48,360 bases of DNA from CANMUM01 sp965263365 (lineage in GTDB: Bacteria > Pseudomonadota > Alphaproteobacteria > Rhodobacterales > Rhodobacteraceae): assembly GCA_965263365.1 (NCBI GenBank), contig CBDHHJ010000004.1:1-48360 (forward strand), read 5' to 3'. Position numbers and translations under genes: made by a program. The notes under the pieces were generated by a model, which made no database searches, was not told where the DNA came from, and saw nothing but the letters and a program-made list of their open reading frames with translations. This document shows positions 31,580 to 41,112 of the stretch, in pieces (the stretch's first letter is position 1; every line of letters starts with the position of its first letter).

Positions 31580-33076
31580 CTATGCTGGGAGGCCAGAAAT
31601 TGCATTAATCAATTTCTCTTCTGTGACTTCGGCATCAGTAAACGTTTTGGACACTTCACCACTGAACATGGCGACAACCCTATCACTCACACGCAAAACC
31701 TCAGGCATTTCAGAACTGATGACAATGACCGCGAGACCCTCGGCTGCCAACTGACGAATAAGATTGTGAATTTCCGATTTACTGCCAACATCGATCCCTC
31801 GTGTTGGTTCATCGACAATCAAGATATTGGGATCCATGGAAAGCCATTTTCCAATGACGATTTTCTGTTGGTTGCCGCCCGAAAGGTGCCCAACGAGCGC
31901 ACTATAGCTTGGTGATTTGATCGACAGGGCTTCGTGATATTTCTTATATATCGCCCCCTCATCCGCCGCATTCACAAAAGGCCCCTTGGTCAATTGAGAT
32001 ACTTGGGGCAAGGTCATATTGTCTTTGCAGTTCATCCCTAAAACAAGTCCTTGCCCTTTGCGATCCTCTGGTACTAGTGATATGCCTTGCGAGATCGCGT
32101 CAAGCGGCGAACGGATTTGAACAGCTTGATCATTAATACGAACCTCGCCATGCGTCGGCTCTCGCAATCCGAAAAGCGTTTCGGCAATTTCTGTCCGCCC
32201 TGCGCCAACAAGGCCATAGAAACCAACCACCTCACCATAACGAACGTCAAAACTCACATCTTTAAACAATTTTCCACAAGACAGATTGTGAACCGATAAC
32301 GCAACCGCGCCGAGTTCATGTGTGCTCTCTTGGCGCGATAAATCTAGATCACGCCCAATCATCATTTTTGTGACCTCTTTTTCATCTGTCTCAGGCGTGC
32401 GCAGAGTTCCACGATATTGGCCATCGCGAAGCACCGAAATGCGGTCGGTAATTTTGAAAATCTCTTCCATGCGATGCGAAATATAAATGATGCCAACGCC
32501 TTCGGATTTGAGGTCTTCTATCACCTCGAAAAGCACAATCTTTTCCGCATCCGTAAGCGACGCGGTTGGTTCATCAAAAATTACCGCACGCGCATCAACC
32601 GTTAGCGCACGTGCAATTTCGACCATTTGTTGGTTCGCAATAGACAAGCTACTAACCAAGGTTTTGGCATCAAAACTCACATTGAGCTTCTTCAAAATTG
32701 CATTGGTTTGCGCGTAAAGCTGTTTCCAGTCCACGCGCCCGAAACCCTTTCGAGGGAGCTCACCAAGATAGATATTTTCTGCGACACTCAGCTCCTGTGC
32801 GAGGCTGAGCTCTTGATGAATAAACATAATGCCTTTGGATTTGGCCTCAAGTGGTGTCGTCATCATGGCGGGCTTTTCTTCGGCAAAAATCTGCCCGTCA
32901 TCGGGTTGATAAATTCCGCCAAGAACTTTCATCAAGGTTGATTTACCAGCGCCATTCTCGCCCATTAATGCGTGAACTTCACCTGCACGCAATTCAAAAT
33001 TGACACCATCAAGAGCGCGCACGCCAGGAAAGGTTTTGACGATATTTTCCAATCGCAAACACACATGAGCATTCAT
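31580..33076 (-). CDS. Sugar ABC transporter ATPase, ribose type
   Basis: The 498-residue protein has two fused ABC domains as in RbsA. The first has Walker A GENGAGKSTLMKVL near residue 38, signature SIANQQMVEIARAL and Walker B VIFDEPTASLTD. The second has the deviant loop GLVGAGRTEIAE, signature LSGGNQQKIVIGKWL and LIVDEPTRGIDVGSK. It drives import of a sugar or polyol through the two permeases encoded upstream. Its start overlaps the preceding permease stop by four bases. It is the last gene of the leftward operon. Confidence 0.92.
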   Translation of the reverse strand: MNAHVCLRLENIVKTFPGVRALDGVNFELRAGEVHALMGENGAGKSTLMKVLGGIYQPDDGQIFAEEKPAMMTTPLEAKSKGIMFIHQELSLAQELSVAENIYLGELPRKGFGRVDWKQLYAQTNAILKKLNVSFDAKTLVSSLSIANQQMVEIARALTVDARAVIFDEPTASLTDAEKIVLFEVIEDLKSEGVGIIYISHRMEEIFKITDRISVLRDGQYRGTLRTPETDEKEVTKMMIGRDLDLSRQESTHELGAVALSVHNLSCGKLFKDVSFDVRYGEVVGFYGLVGAGRTEIAETLFGLREPTHGEVRINDQAVQIRSPLDAISQGISLVPEDRKGQGLVLGMNCKDNMTLPQVSQLTKGPFVNAADEGAIYKKYHEALSIKSPSYSALVGHLSGGNQQKIVIGKWLSMDPNILIVDEPTRGIDVGSKSEIHNLIRQLAAEGLAVIVISSEMPEVLRVSDRVVAMFSGEVSKTFTDAEVTEEKLINAISGLPA

Positions 33077-34077
33077 AGCTTCAACCCCTCTTTTTCTTTA
33101 CTATTCAGTTGCCGATCAAGAAGCAAAACCGCGATGAGAATGGCGCCAATGACGAGATTCACCGTCTCTGTATCCGCGCCGATATGCCCAAGGCCCTTTC
33201 TCAGCAATTGAATAGCAATCACACCGCCAAAGGTGCCAATAACCGAACCAGAACCACCATTAAGTTTCGTGCCACCAAGAACAACGGCTGTGATCGCCCA
33301 TAATTCAAACAACTGGCCGTCATTTGGATTCACAGATCCACTTTCCGAATAGAAAACAACGGCAGATAATGCGGCTAAGAACCCGATCAGCATAAAGTTC
33401 ATCATAAAATGTGGGCCAACGCGAATACCTGCGTTCACCGCCGCCTCGCGATTATCACCGATCGCATGGGCATTGCGTCCATGAACCGTGCGCGTCATAA
33501 TCCACCATATCACGAAAGTCACCGCAAGCAGAAACCAAGTTGCTGTGTGAAGCCCAAGGAACTGAGCCTCTGCAAAATCGACCAAAGCCCAATTGAGATA
33601 AGAGGTCGGCTGCTCACCGTTATACATGAACACAAGCCCACGGAATCCGAGCAAGGAACCAAGTGTAACGATAAAGGCGTCCACATCCGTTTTCCAAACA
33701 ATGAATCCATTAATCGCGCCCAAAATGACCCCCGTCAGCAACGCAAAACCCCACGCAACTGGGATCACCCAATTGCCCAGGCCTGCGAAAATCGGCCAAG
33801 TCATCGTGTCGAGTAGGACGATTGCCGCGAGCGCATAAATCGCACCAACGCTTAGATCAATATTGCCATTGATCATAATCACAGTCATTCCAAGCGCAAT
33901 GATACCAATGGGTGCTGACTGCTTAAAAAGAAGTAGCATATTCTCGAAATCCATAAAGGCTTTGTCAGAAAGGGAAAGAAATTCACCCGCTATCGAGAAA
34001 AAGATTAACTCTACAACTATGAAAGCCCATATTGCTCCATCTTTAAGTAACTTTTTGAAGGAAACATTTTTCATCAC
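33073..34077 (-). CDS. Sugar ABC transporter permease, ribose type
   Basis: The 334-residue membrane protein belongs to the RbsC-like BPD_transp_2 family: ALGMTVIMINGNIDLSVGAIYAL near residue 60, the cytoplasmic loop TVHGRNAHAIGDNREAAVNAGI near residue 200, then LGGTKLNGGSGSVIGTFGGV and IQLLRKGLGH. About eight to ten hydrophobic segments are visible. It pairs with the other permease encoded directly upstream to form the membrane channel and overlaps the ATPase gene by four bases. Confidence 0.9.
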   Translation of the reverse strand: MMKNVSFKKLLKDGAIWAFIVVELIFFSIAGEFLSLSDKAFMDFENMLLLFKQSAPIGIIALGMTVIMINGNIDLSVGAIYALAAIVLLDTMTWPIFAGLGNWVIPVAWGFALLTGVILGAINGFIVWKTDVDAFIVTLGSLLGFRGLVFMYNGEQPTSYLNWALVDFAEAQFLGLHTATWFLLAVTFVIWWIMTRTVHGRNAHAIGDNREAAVNAGIRVGPHFMMNFMLIGFLAALSAVVFYSESGSVNPNDGQLFELWAITAVVLGGTKLNGGSGSVIGTFGGVIAIQLLRKGLGHIGADTETVNLVIGAILIAVLLLDRQLNSKEKEGLKL

Positions 34078-34086
34078 ATCACCCCT

Positions 34087-35061
34087 TCATGCTATTTCAG
34101 ACAAGAACTTGCCGCGTTTCACGGCAATATCAAGCCACACTGCAAAAATAATGATGATCCACGTCACGATAAATTGGGCATAAAATTGAAGCCCCATGAG
34201 CAATAATCCGTTCTGAATAAATCCCAAAATCAGAACGCCAATAACTGTTTTGAACATTGTGCCCGAACCGCCTAGCAAAGATGCGCCGCCAAGGATGACA
34301 GCCGCGAGAACCTCCAGCTCCATTCCTTGCCCGACAGTGTTCTGACTACCGAGCGAGCGGCTTGCTTGCAAAAGCCCCGCCATTGCAACACAAAATGATG
34401 AAATGAGATAGCAATACAATACATTGCGGGCGCGGTTGATACCAGAGAACGTTGCGGCAGTGCTATTACCTCCAATGGCGTAAATCTTGCGACCAAAGGG
34501 CGTGCGTGACAAAACAACGCCCAAGAACACCGCCATCAAGACAAATAGTACAATCGGCACGGGAAGTCCGAAAATTTCACCTTGGCCAAACACGCTAAAC
34601 CACGTGCCCTCCTTATCAGCGATATCCATATTTTTGCCCCCCGAATATGTCAGCGTCAATCCATGAATTGCCGAAAGCATGCCCAAGGTGACGATCAAAG
34701 AATTGAGCTTCAAATAGCCAACAAGATAGCCGATGATACCGCCAAGTGTCATGGTCATTATGAACATCGCGGGTATGCCGAGAACAGGACCAATGGTGTC
34801 ATGCAGATGTAGCACAACAATTGTCGAGAAGGACATCATAGAGCCCACGGATAAATCGAGATTTCCACTGATAACCACAAATGTGACACCTAGCGCCATA
34901 ATACCCAAAATCGCCGTTGAACGGACAACACCGAAAATATTATCAATCGCAATGAAGCGCGGATTGGCAAAAGTGAAAGCAATCATGAAAACGATAAATG
35001 CAATCAAAATGCCTTGCTTAGCGATAGTGTTTACGATTTTTTCCTTGCTTGAATTTTCCAC
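34087..35061 (-). CDS. Sugar ABC transporter permease, ribose type
   Basis: The 324-residue protein is a second RbsC-like permease: ALGVTFVVISGNLDLSVGSMMSFS near residue 57, RTPFGRKIYAIGGNSTAATFSGI near residue 190, LGGASLLGGSGTMFKTVIGV, then LLLMGLQFYAQFIVTWIIII. Two different permeases in one importer imply a heterodimeric channel. It is spaced nine bases from the next permease gene and lies nine bases after the dehydrogenase gene. Nothing points to damage. Confidence 0.9.
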   Translation of the reverse strand: MENSSKEKIVNTIAKQGILIAFIVFMIAFTFANPRFIAIDNIFGVVRSTAILGIMALGVTFVVISGNLDLSVGSMMSFSTIVVLHLHDTIGPVLGIPAMFIMTMTLGGIIGYLVGYLKLNSLIVTLGMLSAIHGLTLTYSGGKNMDIADKEGTWFSVFGQGEIFGLPVPIVLFVLMAVFLGVVLSRTPFGRKIYAIGGNSTAATFSGINRARNVLYCYLISSFCVAMAGLLQASRSLGSQNTVGQGMELEVLAAVILGGASLLGGSGTMFKTVIGVLILGFIQNGLLLMGLQFYAQFIVTWIIIIFAVWLDIAVKRGKFLSEIA

Positions 35062-35070
35062 AAGAGCCCC

Positions 35071-35841
35071 CTAAACCAAGGTCATTCCGCCATCGATCAT
35101 GACAATTTGACCCGTCATGTAATCGCTGGCTTTTGATGCCAAAAATGTCGTTGTACCTGTGATGTCATCGACATTTGCGACACGTCCACGCAAGATATCT
35201 TGCGAAAATTCTTCCATGGCCTGTCCTGGTTGTTGCGAAGCGCCGATATCAAGCAAGTCCTGGTCCACTTGTTCCCACATTTCGGTTGTAACAACGCCAG
35301 GCGCGAAGCCCGTGACGGTAATATTGTGTTTTGCCAAGTCGCGTGCGGCCGATTGTGTCAATGACACAACGGCCCATTTGCTTGCGCAATAAGGAGCAAC
35401 ATTGTCAAAACCCTGACGGCTGGCAATTGATGCGGTGTTGATGATTTTTCCGTGGCCTTGCTCGATCATTTGTCTTGCAGCTTCTTGGATGCCAATTAAG
35501 CAGCCCAATCCGTTTACATCCATGATAAAATTCCAATTCTCTTCTGTGACATCCATAAAGTTCATGGGCTTATTCACGCCTGCATTATTGAAGCACACGT
35601 CAAGTTTTCCAAACCTCTCAACGCAATGCCCGATCATTTTGCGAACCATTTCGCGATCTGTGACATCAACCTGAATTGAGATTGCATTTTTATGCAAAGT
35701 TGCGATTTGCGCAACAGCGGCTCCGTCCAAATCCGCAAAGCAAACTTGCGCGCCTTCTTGAAGTAGAGCTTCGCCAATTGCGCGCCCAATGCCACGGGCA
35801 GCTCCGGTCACAATACACGAACGGCCTTCAACCTGTCCCAT
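35071..35841 (-). CDS. Short-chain dehydrogenase/reductase
   Basis: The 256-residue classical SDR has IVTGAARGIGRAIG (NAD(P) motif), NNAGVNKPMNF, the active-site Ser in NTASIASRQG and Tyr-x-x-x-Lys in PYCASKWAVVSL, ending with DYMTGQIVMIDGG. It probably oxidises the alcohol or sugar brought in by the transporter genes around it. It is clearly related to the SDR at 38890 (AG-NKP--FMD---ENW--IM-VN in both), so the two arose by duplication and may act on stereoisomers or successive steps. Confidence 0.88.
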   Translation of the reverse strand: MGQVEGRSCIVTGAARGIGRAIGEALLQEGAQVCFADLDGAAVAQIATLHKNAISIQVDVTDREMVRKMIGHCVERFGKLDVCFNNAGVNKPMNFMDVTEENWNFIMDVNGLGCLIGIQEAARQMIEQGHGKIINTASIASRQGFDNVAPYCASKWAVVSLTQSAARDLAKHNITVTGFAPGVVTTEMWEQVDQDLLDIGASQQPGQAMEEFSQDILRGRVANVDDITGTTTFLASKASDYMTGQIVMIDGGMTLV

Positions 35842-35904
35842 AATAGTCCCTGCTATTTTTTATTTGCGAAGGGCGCAAACGCCCTTCTTGATGTCATTCC
35901 GATC

Positions 35905-36861
35905 TTAGAAGACCGGCTTATCAAACTCAGACATATTGTCTTGCGTAATTTTGGGAGTGTCGAAGTAATTGAGGAATGGAACCTCTTTGCCATCCAACAC
36001 ATCAATTGCTGTTTGAAGTGCGGCTTCCGCATCATCCACTGGAGATTGGTAAATGGAGCCCCAGTATTCCCCCGCTGCCATAGCTTCATAGCCTACTGAG
36101 AAATTGGTCGCTCCAACAAAGATAATGCCTTCACGTCCAGCAGCTTTTGCAGCATTGAGCGCACCAACGCCCATGTTGTCGTCGCCAGCATAAACGCCAT
36201 CAATATCGTCATATTTCACCAAGAAAGCTTCCATGACTTGCTGCGATTTCTCACGGTTCCAATCACCTGGCTGAGTTTCGACAATTTCAACATCAGGGCA
36301 AACCTCTGGCAAGCGATCATCAAAGCCCTTTTGGCGCTCAATTGCCGTTGTGTAACCTGGCTGACCCGAGATTTGAACAACCTTGGCTTCACCATCAATG
36401 CCCATGTCTTTGAATTTATCACACATGATCTCCGCAGAACGTGAACCTTGCGTAATATTGTCAGGTCCCGAGAACGATGCAACAAAATCGAAACCTTGTT
36501 CAGCGATATTCGAATTGGTCACAATAACCGGAATACCTGCTTGCTTGGCTTTGCGGACCGCTGGAATAACGGCTTCGCCGTTCGTTGGCCAAATGATGAT
36601 TGCATCCACTTCCTGCTGGATCAAATCTTCAACTTGTGCGATCTGACGCGCGACGTCTCCGCCTGCATCGAGCACAACTGTTTCAACCATATCATTTGAA
36701 TCCGCGGCCGCAATGAACGCTTTTTCATATGTGGTTTGATAACTATCCACGCCAACATTGTTTTGTGTGATGCCGATTTTGTAACCTTCGGCGAATGCGG
36801 TGCCAGCAAATGCAAATGTCGCAATCGTGGTCGTCGTTAGAATTTTTTGAATTGATGTCAT
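35905..36861 (-). CDS. Periplasmic sugar-binding protein, ribose type
   Basis: The 318-residue protein starts with a clear signal peptide (cleavage after AFA at about residue 24). The type I periplasmic-binding fold follows: YKIGITQNNVGVDSYQTTY, LIQQEVDAIIIWPTNGEAV, PVIVTNSN, and GVYAGDDNMGVGALNAAK at the hinge. It delivers the ligand to the RbsC-like permeases encoded downstream. Ribosome site GGGAGG precedes its ATG by seven bases. As first gene of the leftward operon, it faces the regulator at 37069 across a region with phased half-sites. Confidence 0.9.
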   Translation of the reverse strand: MTSIQKILTTTTIATFAFAGTAFAEGYKIGITQNNVGVDSYQTTYEKAFIAAADSNDMVETVVLDAGGDVARQIAQVEDLIQQEVDAIIIWPTNGEAVIPAVRKAKQAGIPVIVTNSNIAEQGFDFVASFSGPDNITQGSRSAEIMCDKFKDMGIDGEAKVVQISGQPGYTTAIERQKGFDDRLPEVCPDVEIVETQPGDWNREKSQQVMEAFLVKYDDIDGVYAGDDNMGVGALNAAKAAGREGIIFVGATNFSVGYEAMAAGEYWGSIYQSPVDDAEAALQTAIDVLDGKEVPFLNYFDTPKITQDNMSEFDKPVF

Positions 36862-36962
36862 ATCATTCCTCCCATTTCAATTTATTTCACTCACATTCAC
36901 GTTTTGCATGTTTGTACGCAAAATACGATCCGTGAGCCTCGTTAATTTCACATCAAAAAAAT

Positions 36963-37017
36963 TCCAAGTGAACATCAAAAAATATCCAAATTGAATAATT
37001 TTATATCCAATTTGGAT
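36963..37017. promoter_or_regulatory. Phased TCCAA half-sites and palindrome, candidate operator
   Basis: TCCAA occurs at 36963-36967, 36985-36989 and 37006-37010, spaced 22 and 21 bases, about two helical turns. The last forms the perfect palindrome ATCCAATTTGGAT (37005-37017). The region lies between the divergent transporter operon and regulator gene, where autoregulation is expected. Confidence 0.55.
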
Positions 37018-37068
37018 TTTTACATGGTAGGCATTCCTTCAAAAACATCTCAAACTGGAGCAAGAATC

Positions 37069-38871
37069 ATGACAAAAACTAATATATCCAAAATGAATAA
37101 TTTGGGAAAAAGATATCAACAGGGACGCGGAAACTCAGTGGGCTATCAGTCAAGAAACCTTGAATTCACTCCAAAAGCGCAGACGGCCGCGCCTGATCGT
37201 CTCATGATCACATTTTTAGGTGAGCTTTTTGATGAGTTGGGCGGAACGTCTGAGCTCTTCGGCCCCTCGCCCGCTTTTCGCATGGTTTGCTATCTATTGG
37301 AAAGCCATTTTCAGGCCAAAACAGTCACACAAACATCTTTGATTGCCGCTTCAAGCGCGCCCTATGCAACAGCAATTCGCCGTATCCATGAAATGCAAGA
37401 CGCAGGTTATATTGAAAAACGCCGCCGCACGAAAACTGGCAAAAGCTTTTCACTACACCCAAGCAACGCTTTGCTTGATGTTTGGGCAGTTCTTTCGGGC
37501 CGCATTGCACGCCTCACGGAAGAATGGTCCCAATTACGTCCAAATTTAGACGAAGAACGCGATTACTTTTTTGGGGGTTCATATATGAATGCCCAAAGTA
37601 TACCGCCGCTTCGTGTATTGCCTGAGCCATTGAAACTTGCAGGCGGCGTTCGGGTTCTTGCGCATGGTGATCCGACTTTTATGGTCATGGAAAACTTAAA
37701 GCGCCAATTTGAAAACTGTCTCGGAACCACAATTCATCAACGCGCATTTTCAATCGATCGTTTGCGCAAAGAAGCATTGCAAAATGCGGATTTAAAATCC
37801 AGTCGATATGATATCATCGCGATTGATCTGCCTTGGATTGGAGAATTTGCTGAAAAAAACGTCCTATTTCCTTTGGACGAAATTATGGACATTGATCGTC
37901 TGGGCCCTGCAGATTTTCATACCGCAGGCTGGCGCGGCGCGCATTGGAACGAACACCCTTACGGCGTGCCTGCGCAAACAACACCGGAATTGCTCTTTTA
38001 TCGCAAAGACCTTTTTGCAGAAGCAGGTCTTGAGCCGCCGCGTCGCACAGATGAACTATTGAACGCCGCACGCCATTTCAACAATCCCGCGCAGGGGCGA
38101 CATGGCATTGCTTTCAACGCTGCACGCGGGACAGCCTTGGGTCACACGGTCGCCATGACATTTGCGGATTTTGGTCAGCCCATTGTTGAAATGCGCCAAA
38201 TTGCTGGCAGCTATGAACTCGACACGCAGCCGCGAAAGCCACGTTTAATGATCGACACGCCAACGGGGCGTGAAGTTGCGAAATTTCTTTTGGAACTTTT
38301 GGAGTTTTCCCCACCTGACATTCTCTCAATGTCATGGTATGAGCGCGTGAGGCCTTATGCACAAGGCAAAGTCGCAATGGCTTATGGCTACACATTGCTT
38401 GCGCCCTATTTTGAGGGCGATGCCACATCGCCAGCACAAGGTCAAACGGGCTACCTACCGCACCCTTCCGCACAGTATGCAACACCGATCGCGCCTGTCG
38501 GCGGGTATGTCATGGGCATTCCAGCAAATTTGTCTCCCGAACGAATTCCCGCCGCGGTTGAAGCGCTGATCGCCTTTACATCGGCGTCAGCACAAAAGCT
38601 TTATGTTCAAAACGGAAGTCGAACCAACCCCCGATATTCTGTGAGTTCCGACCCTGAAGTTCGCAAAACCTCAACAATCTTTGAGGCGGTTGACCGCATG
38701 TCATGGAATGATGAACTGCAGTTTTGGCCGCGCCCGCCCATTCCCGAAGTCAACGATATATTTCAGATTTGCGGAGAGGAATTTCACGATCTTTTGCGTG
38801 GTATTCGCTCAATCGACGAAACGCTTAAGCGTGCGCAAGAACGCGGCGAAGAAACTTTAAAACCCAGTTAG
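37069..38871 (+). CDS. Regulator: winged helix fused to a solute-binding-protein domain
   Basis: The 600-residue protein has no signal peptide. Residues about 65-132 form a winged helix-turn-helix (AFRMVCYLLESHF, SAPYATAIRRIHEMQDAGYIEKRRR). Residues about 185-560 look like an SBP_bac_1 sugar-binding domain (YDIIAIDLPWIGEFAEKN, YGVPAQTTPELLFYRKDLF, YERVRPYAQGKVAMAYGY, PVGGYVMGIPAN). A binding protein kept in the cytoplasm and joined to a DNA-binding domain suggests a ligand-sensing transcription factor. ATG 37069 has GGAG eight bases upstream; upstream starts at 36991 and 37024 lie in or next to the operator. It should control the divergent transporter and the catabolic genes behind it. Confidence 0.75.
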   Translation: MTKTNISKMNNLGKRYQQGRGNSVGYQSRNLEFTPKAQTAAPDRLMITFLGELFDELGGTSELFGPSPAFRMVCYLLESHFQAKTVTQTSLIAASSAPYATAIRRIHEMQDAGYIEKRRRTKTGKSFSLHPSNALLDVWAVLSGRIARLTEEWSQLRPNLDEERDYFFGGSYMNAQSIPPLRVLPEPLKLAGGVRVLAHGDPTFMVMENLKRQFENCLGTTIHQRAFSIDRLRKEALQNADLKSSRYDIIAIDLPWIGEFAEKNVLFPLDEIMDIDRLGPADFHTAGWRGAHWNEHPYGVPAQTTPELLFYRKDLFAEAGLEPPRRTDELLNAARHFNNPAQGRHGIAFNAARGTALGHTVAMTFADFGQPIVEMRQIAGSYELDTQPRKPRLMIDTPTGREVAKFLLELLEFSPPDILSMSWYERVRPYAQGKVAMAYGYTLLAPYFEGDATSPAQGQTGYLPHPSAQYATPIAPVGGYVMGIPANLSPERIPAAVEALIAFTSASAQKLYVQNGSRTNPRYSVSSDPEVRKTSTIFEAVDRMSWNDELQFWPRPPIPEVNDIFQICGEEFHDLLRGIRSIDETLKRAQERGEETLKPS

Positions 38872-38889
38872 AACAACAAGGAGGAAAAC

Positions 38890-39699
38890 ATGGATCCCGA
38901 TCGTCTTAAAGGTAAAAAAATTCTCATCACAGGTGCCGCCCGTGGAATGGGTGCTGCCAATGCCGAAAGCTTTGCTGCACAAGGTGCAGATGTCTGTCTT
39001 GGTGATCTTGATCGTGATGAAGCACAAAAGGTTGCCGATGGGATCAACGCCAAAGGCAATGGCAAGGCGATTGCCGTTAAGATGGATGTGACCAAGCGTG
39101 AAGACAACGTTGCTGCGGTTGCCGCGACGGTCGAAGCGTTTGGCTCAATCAATGTGGGGCTTTTTAATGCGGGTCTCAACAAACCACGGTTCTTCATGGA
39201 CATCGATGAGGAAAATTGGGACATGATCATGAACGTTAACACCAAGGCCATGTGGCTCGGAATGCAAGAAACTGCCAAGCAAATGATTGCACAAGGTCCG
39301 ATGGAAGATCATCCTTATAAGCTTATCAATGTTGGGTCAATCGCATCGCGCAAACCGCTTGTTGACGTGACAGTTTACTGTACGTCAAAATATGGCTGCC
39401 TCGCGCTCACGGAGTGCGGTGCGCTTGGTCTTGCCGAGCATAACATCACTGTTAACGGCTATGCACCAGGTGTTGTGGTAACGCCGCTATGGGAGCAGCT
39501 GGATAAAGACCTTGTGGAGATCGGTTTTAAGGAGCGTGAAGGCCAAGCCTATGATGACATCGTTGCGAATAATCTCGTGATCAAACGGGTGTCTTACCCC
39601 AACGATATCGTCGGTACGGCGTCCTTCCTCGCCTCCGATGACAGCGATTACATGACAGGTCAAATGATCTCGATTGATGGCGGCTGGGTCACGAAATAA
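38890..39699 (+). CDS. Short-chain dehydrogenase/reductase
   Basis: The 269-residue classical SDR has LITGAARGMGAANAE, FNAGLNKPRFFMD, the catalytic Ser in VGSIASRKP, Tyr-x-x-x-Lys in VYCTSKYGCLAL, and DYMTGQMISIDGGW at the end. It is a paralogue of the SDR at 35071, on the other side of the regulator. A strong AAGGAGG site precedes it, 18 bases after the regulator stop. It begins the rightward catabolic operon. Polyol or acetoin-type alcohol oxidation is plausible from the E1/E2 genes downstream; the substrate is not shown. Confidence 0.87.
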   Translation: MDPDRLKGKKILITGAARGMGAANAESFAAQGADVCLGDLDRDEAQKVADGINAKGNGKAIAVKMDVTKREDNVAAVAATVEAFGSINVGLFNAGLNKPRFFMDIDEENWDMIMNVNTKAMWLGMQETAKQMIAQGPMEDHPYKLINVGSIASRKPLVDVTVYCTSKYGCLALTECGALGLAEHNITVNGYAPGVVVTPLWEQLDKDLVEIGFKEREGQAYDDIVANNLVIKRVSYPNDIVGTASFLASDDSDYMTGQMISIDGGWVTK

Positions 39700-39749
39700 C
39701 ACCAATTCTTCAACACAAATCTGGGGCACAGACCCCAAGGGAGACACCT

Positions 39750-41060
39750 ATGTCAGAACGTCCAGGCAATGCCTTAATGCCAAATATGCTCACCCCCATG
39801 GATCTCGAACCCAATTGGGAATGGTGCGATCGTATCCCCGCTTGGGGGCACACTTCTGTGGATTTCGAGCGCCGTGTCGATCACGACCGCTTACGCCGCT
39901 ACCGCTTAGCGCGCACGCGTCAAGCTTTGAAAAACTCGAACGCGGGAACATTGCTTCTGTTTGATGTTAACAATATTCGCTATGTATCATCAACAAAAAT
40001 TGGCGAGTGGGAACGTGACAAGATGTGCCGCTTTTGCCTCTTAACGGGGGATGATAGCCCTTATGTTTGGGATTTTGGTTCAGCGGCAGTGCACCATCAA
40101 CGTCATTCAGACTGGCTTGAGCCTGATCACTGCCTCGCTGGCGTGGTCGGCATGCGCGGGACAATCCCGCCAGAATTTGGTTTGATGCAAAAATATGCCA
40201 AAGAAATCGCGCGACTCATAAAAGAAGCTGGAATGGCTGACATGCCCGTTGGTGTTGATTATGCCGAAACAGCGATGTTCCACGCGCTGCGCGAAGAAGG
40301 TATAAACGTCGTCGATGGACAGCAAATTATGCTAGCTGCACGCGAAATTAAGAACTGGGATGAAATTCAGCTTCTCACACAAGCGGCGGCGATGGTGGAT
40401 GGCGTTTATCACATGATCTACGAAGAGCTGAAACCTGGTGTGCGCGAAAACGATATCGTCGCCCTTTCGAACAAAATGCTTTATGAAATGGGATCTGACG
40501 ATGTGGAAGCCATTAACGCGATTTCAGGCGAGCGCTGCAACCCACATCCTCATAACTTTACCGATCGCCTCATTCGCCCTGGCGATCAAGCTTTCTTCGA
40601 CATTTTGCAAAGCTATCAAGGCTATCGCACATGCTATTACCGTACATTCAATGTCGGCCGCGCAACACCTGCGCAAAACGATGCCTATGTCAAAGCGCGC
40701 GAATGGATTGATGCTTCTATCGCCATGATCAAACCTGGTGTTACGACTGATAAGGTTGCGGAAGTTTGGCCGACAGCAGAATACCTTGGTTTCCCAAACG
40801 AGGATGCTGCCTTTGGTTTGCAGTTCGGTCACGGTCTAGGACTTGCACTTCACGAACGTCCAATCATTTCGCGTGCAGTTTCACTTGATCATCCCATGGA
40901 AATTCAAACAGGCATGGTTTTTGCACTTGAGACCTATTGTCCCGCAACGGATGGATATTCTGCGGCACGCATTGAAGAAGAAGTGGTTGTGACGGAAACG
41001 GGCTGTGAAGTCATCTCGCTCTTCCCTGCCGAAGAGCTTCCCATCGCGAACAGCTACTAG
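39750..41060 (+). CDS. M24 (pita-bread) family protein with one metal ligand replaced
   Basis: The 436-residue protein has the creatinase/Xaa-Pro dipeptidase fold: an N-terminal domain with LLLFDVNNIRYVSS, then the C-terminal catalytic fold. Metal residues can be traced: Asp in QAFFDILQ is present. The second Asp, three residues before RTF, is Cys in GYRTCYYRTF. His in QFGHGLGLALHE, Glu in MVFALETYC and Glu in ARIEEEV are present. Loss of one ligand, as in metal-free creatinase, suggests a non-peptidase hydrolase or lyase. The DMSP lyase DddP is a relative, but its FDTD metal pattern is not kept. It lies between the SDR and E1 alpha genes in one operon. Confidence 0.8.
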   Translation: MSERPGNALMPNMLTPMDLEPNWEWCDRIPAWGHTSVDFERRVDHDRLRRYRLARTRQALKNSNAGTLLLFDVNNIRYVSSTKIGEWERDKMCRFCLLTGDDSPYVWDFGSAAVHHQRHSDWLEPDHCLAGVVGMRGTIPPEFGLMQKYAKEIARLIKEAGMADMPVGVDYAETAMFHALREEGINVVDGQQIMLAAREIKNWDEIQLLTQAAAMVDGVYHMIYEELKPGVRENDIVALSNKMLYEMGSDDVEAINAISGERCNPHPHNFTDRLIRPGDQAFFDILQSYQGYRTCYYRTFNVGRATPAQNDAYVKAREWIDASIAMIKPGVTTDKVAEVWPTAEYLGFPNEDAAFGLQFGHGLGLALHERPIISRAVSLDHPMEIQTGMVFALETYCPATDGYSAARIEEEVVVTETGCEVISLFPAEELPIANSY

Positions 41061-41112
41061 TTTCCCTAGACCTCCCGCCCCAATATGGGGCGGGCTATTG
41101 AAAGAGAAAAAT

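Noticed and set aside
33109..35074. Several rightward open frames within the permease region
   Set aside because: They are antisense shadows of two permeases with clear family motifs and show no independent ribosome sites or domains.
36991..37068. Longer N-terminus of the regulator starting at TTG 36991 or ATG 37024
   Set aside because: This stretch contains the palindromic operator-like repeats and lacks a ribosome site, whereas ATG 37069 has GGAG at good spacing.
39750..41060. DMSP lyase DddP
   Set aside because: The fold is shared, but the DddP metal motif with FDTD and a second Asp before the Arg is not kept, and no DMSP genes are nearby.
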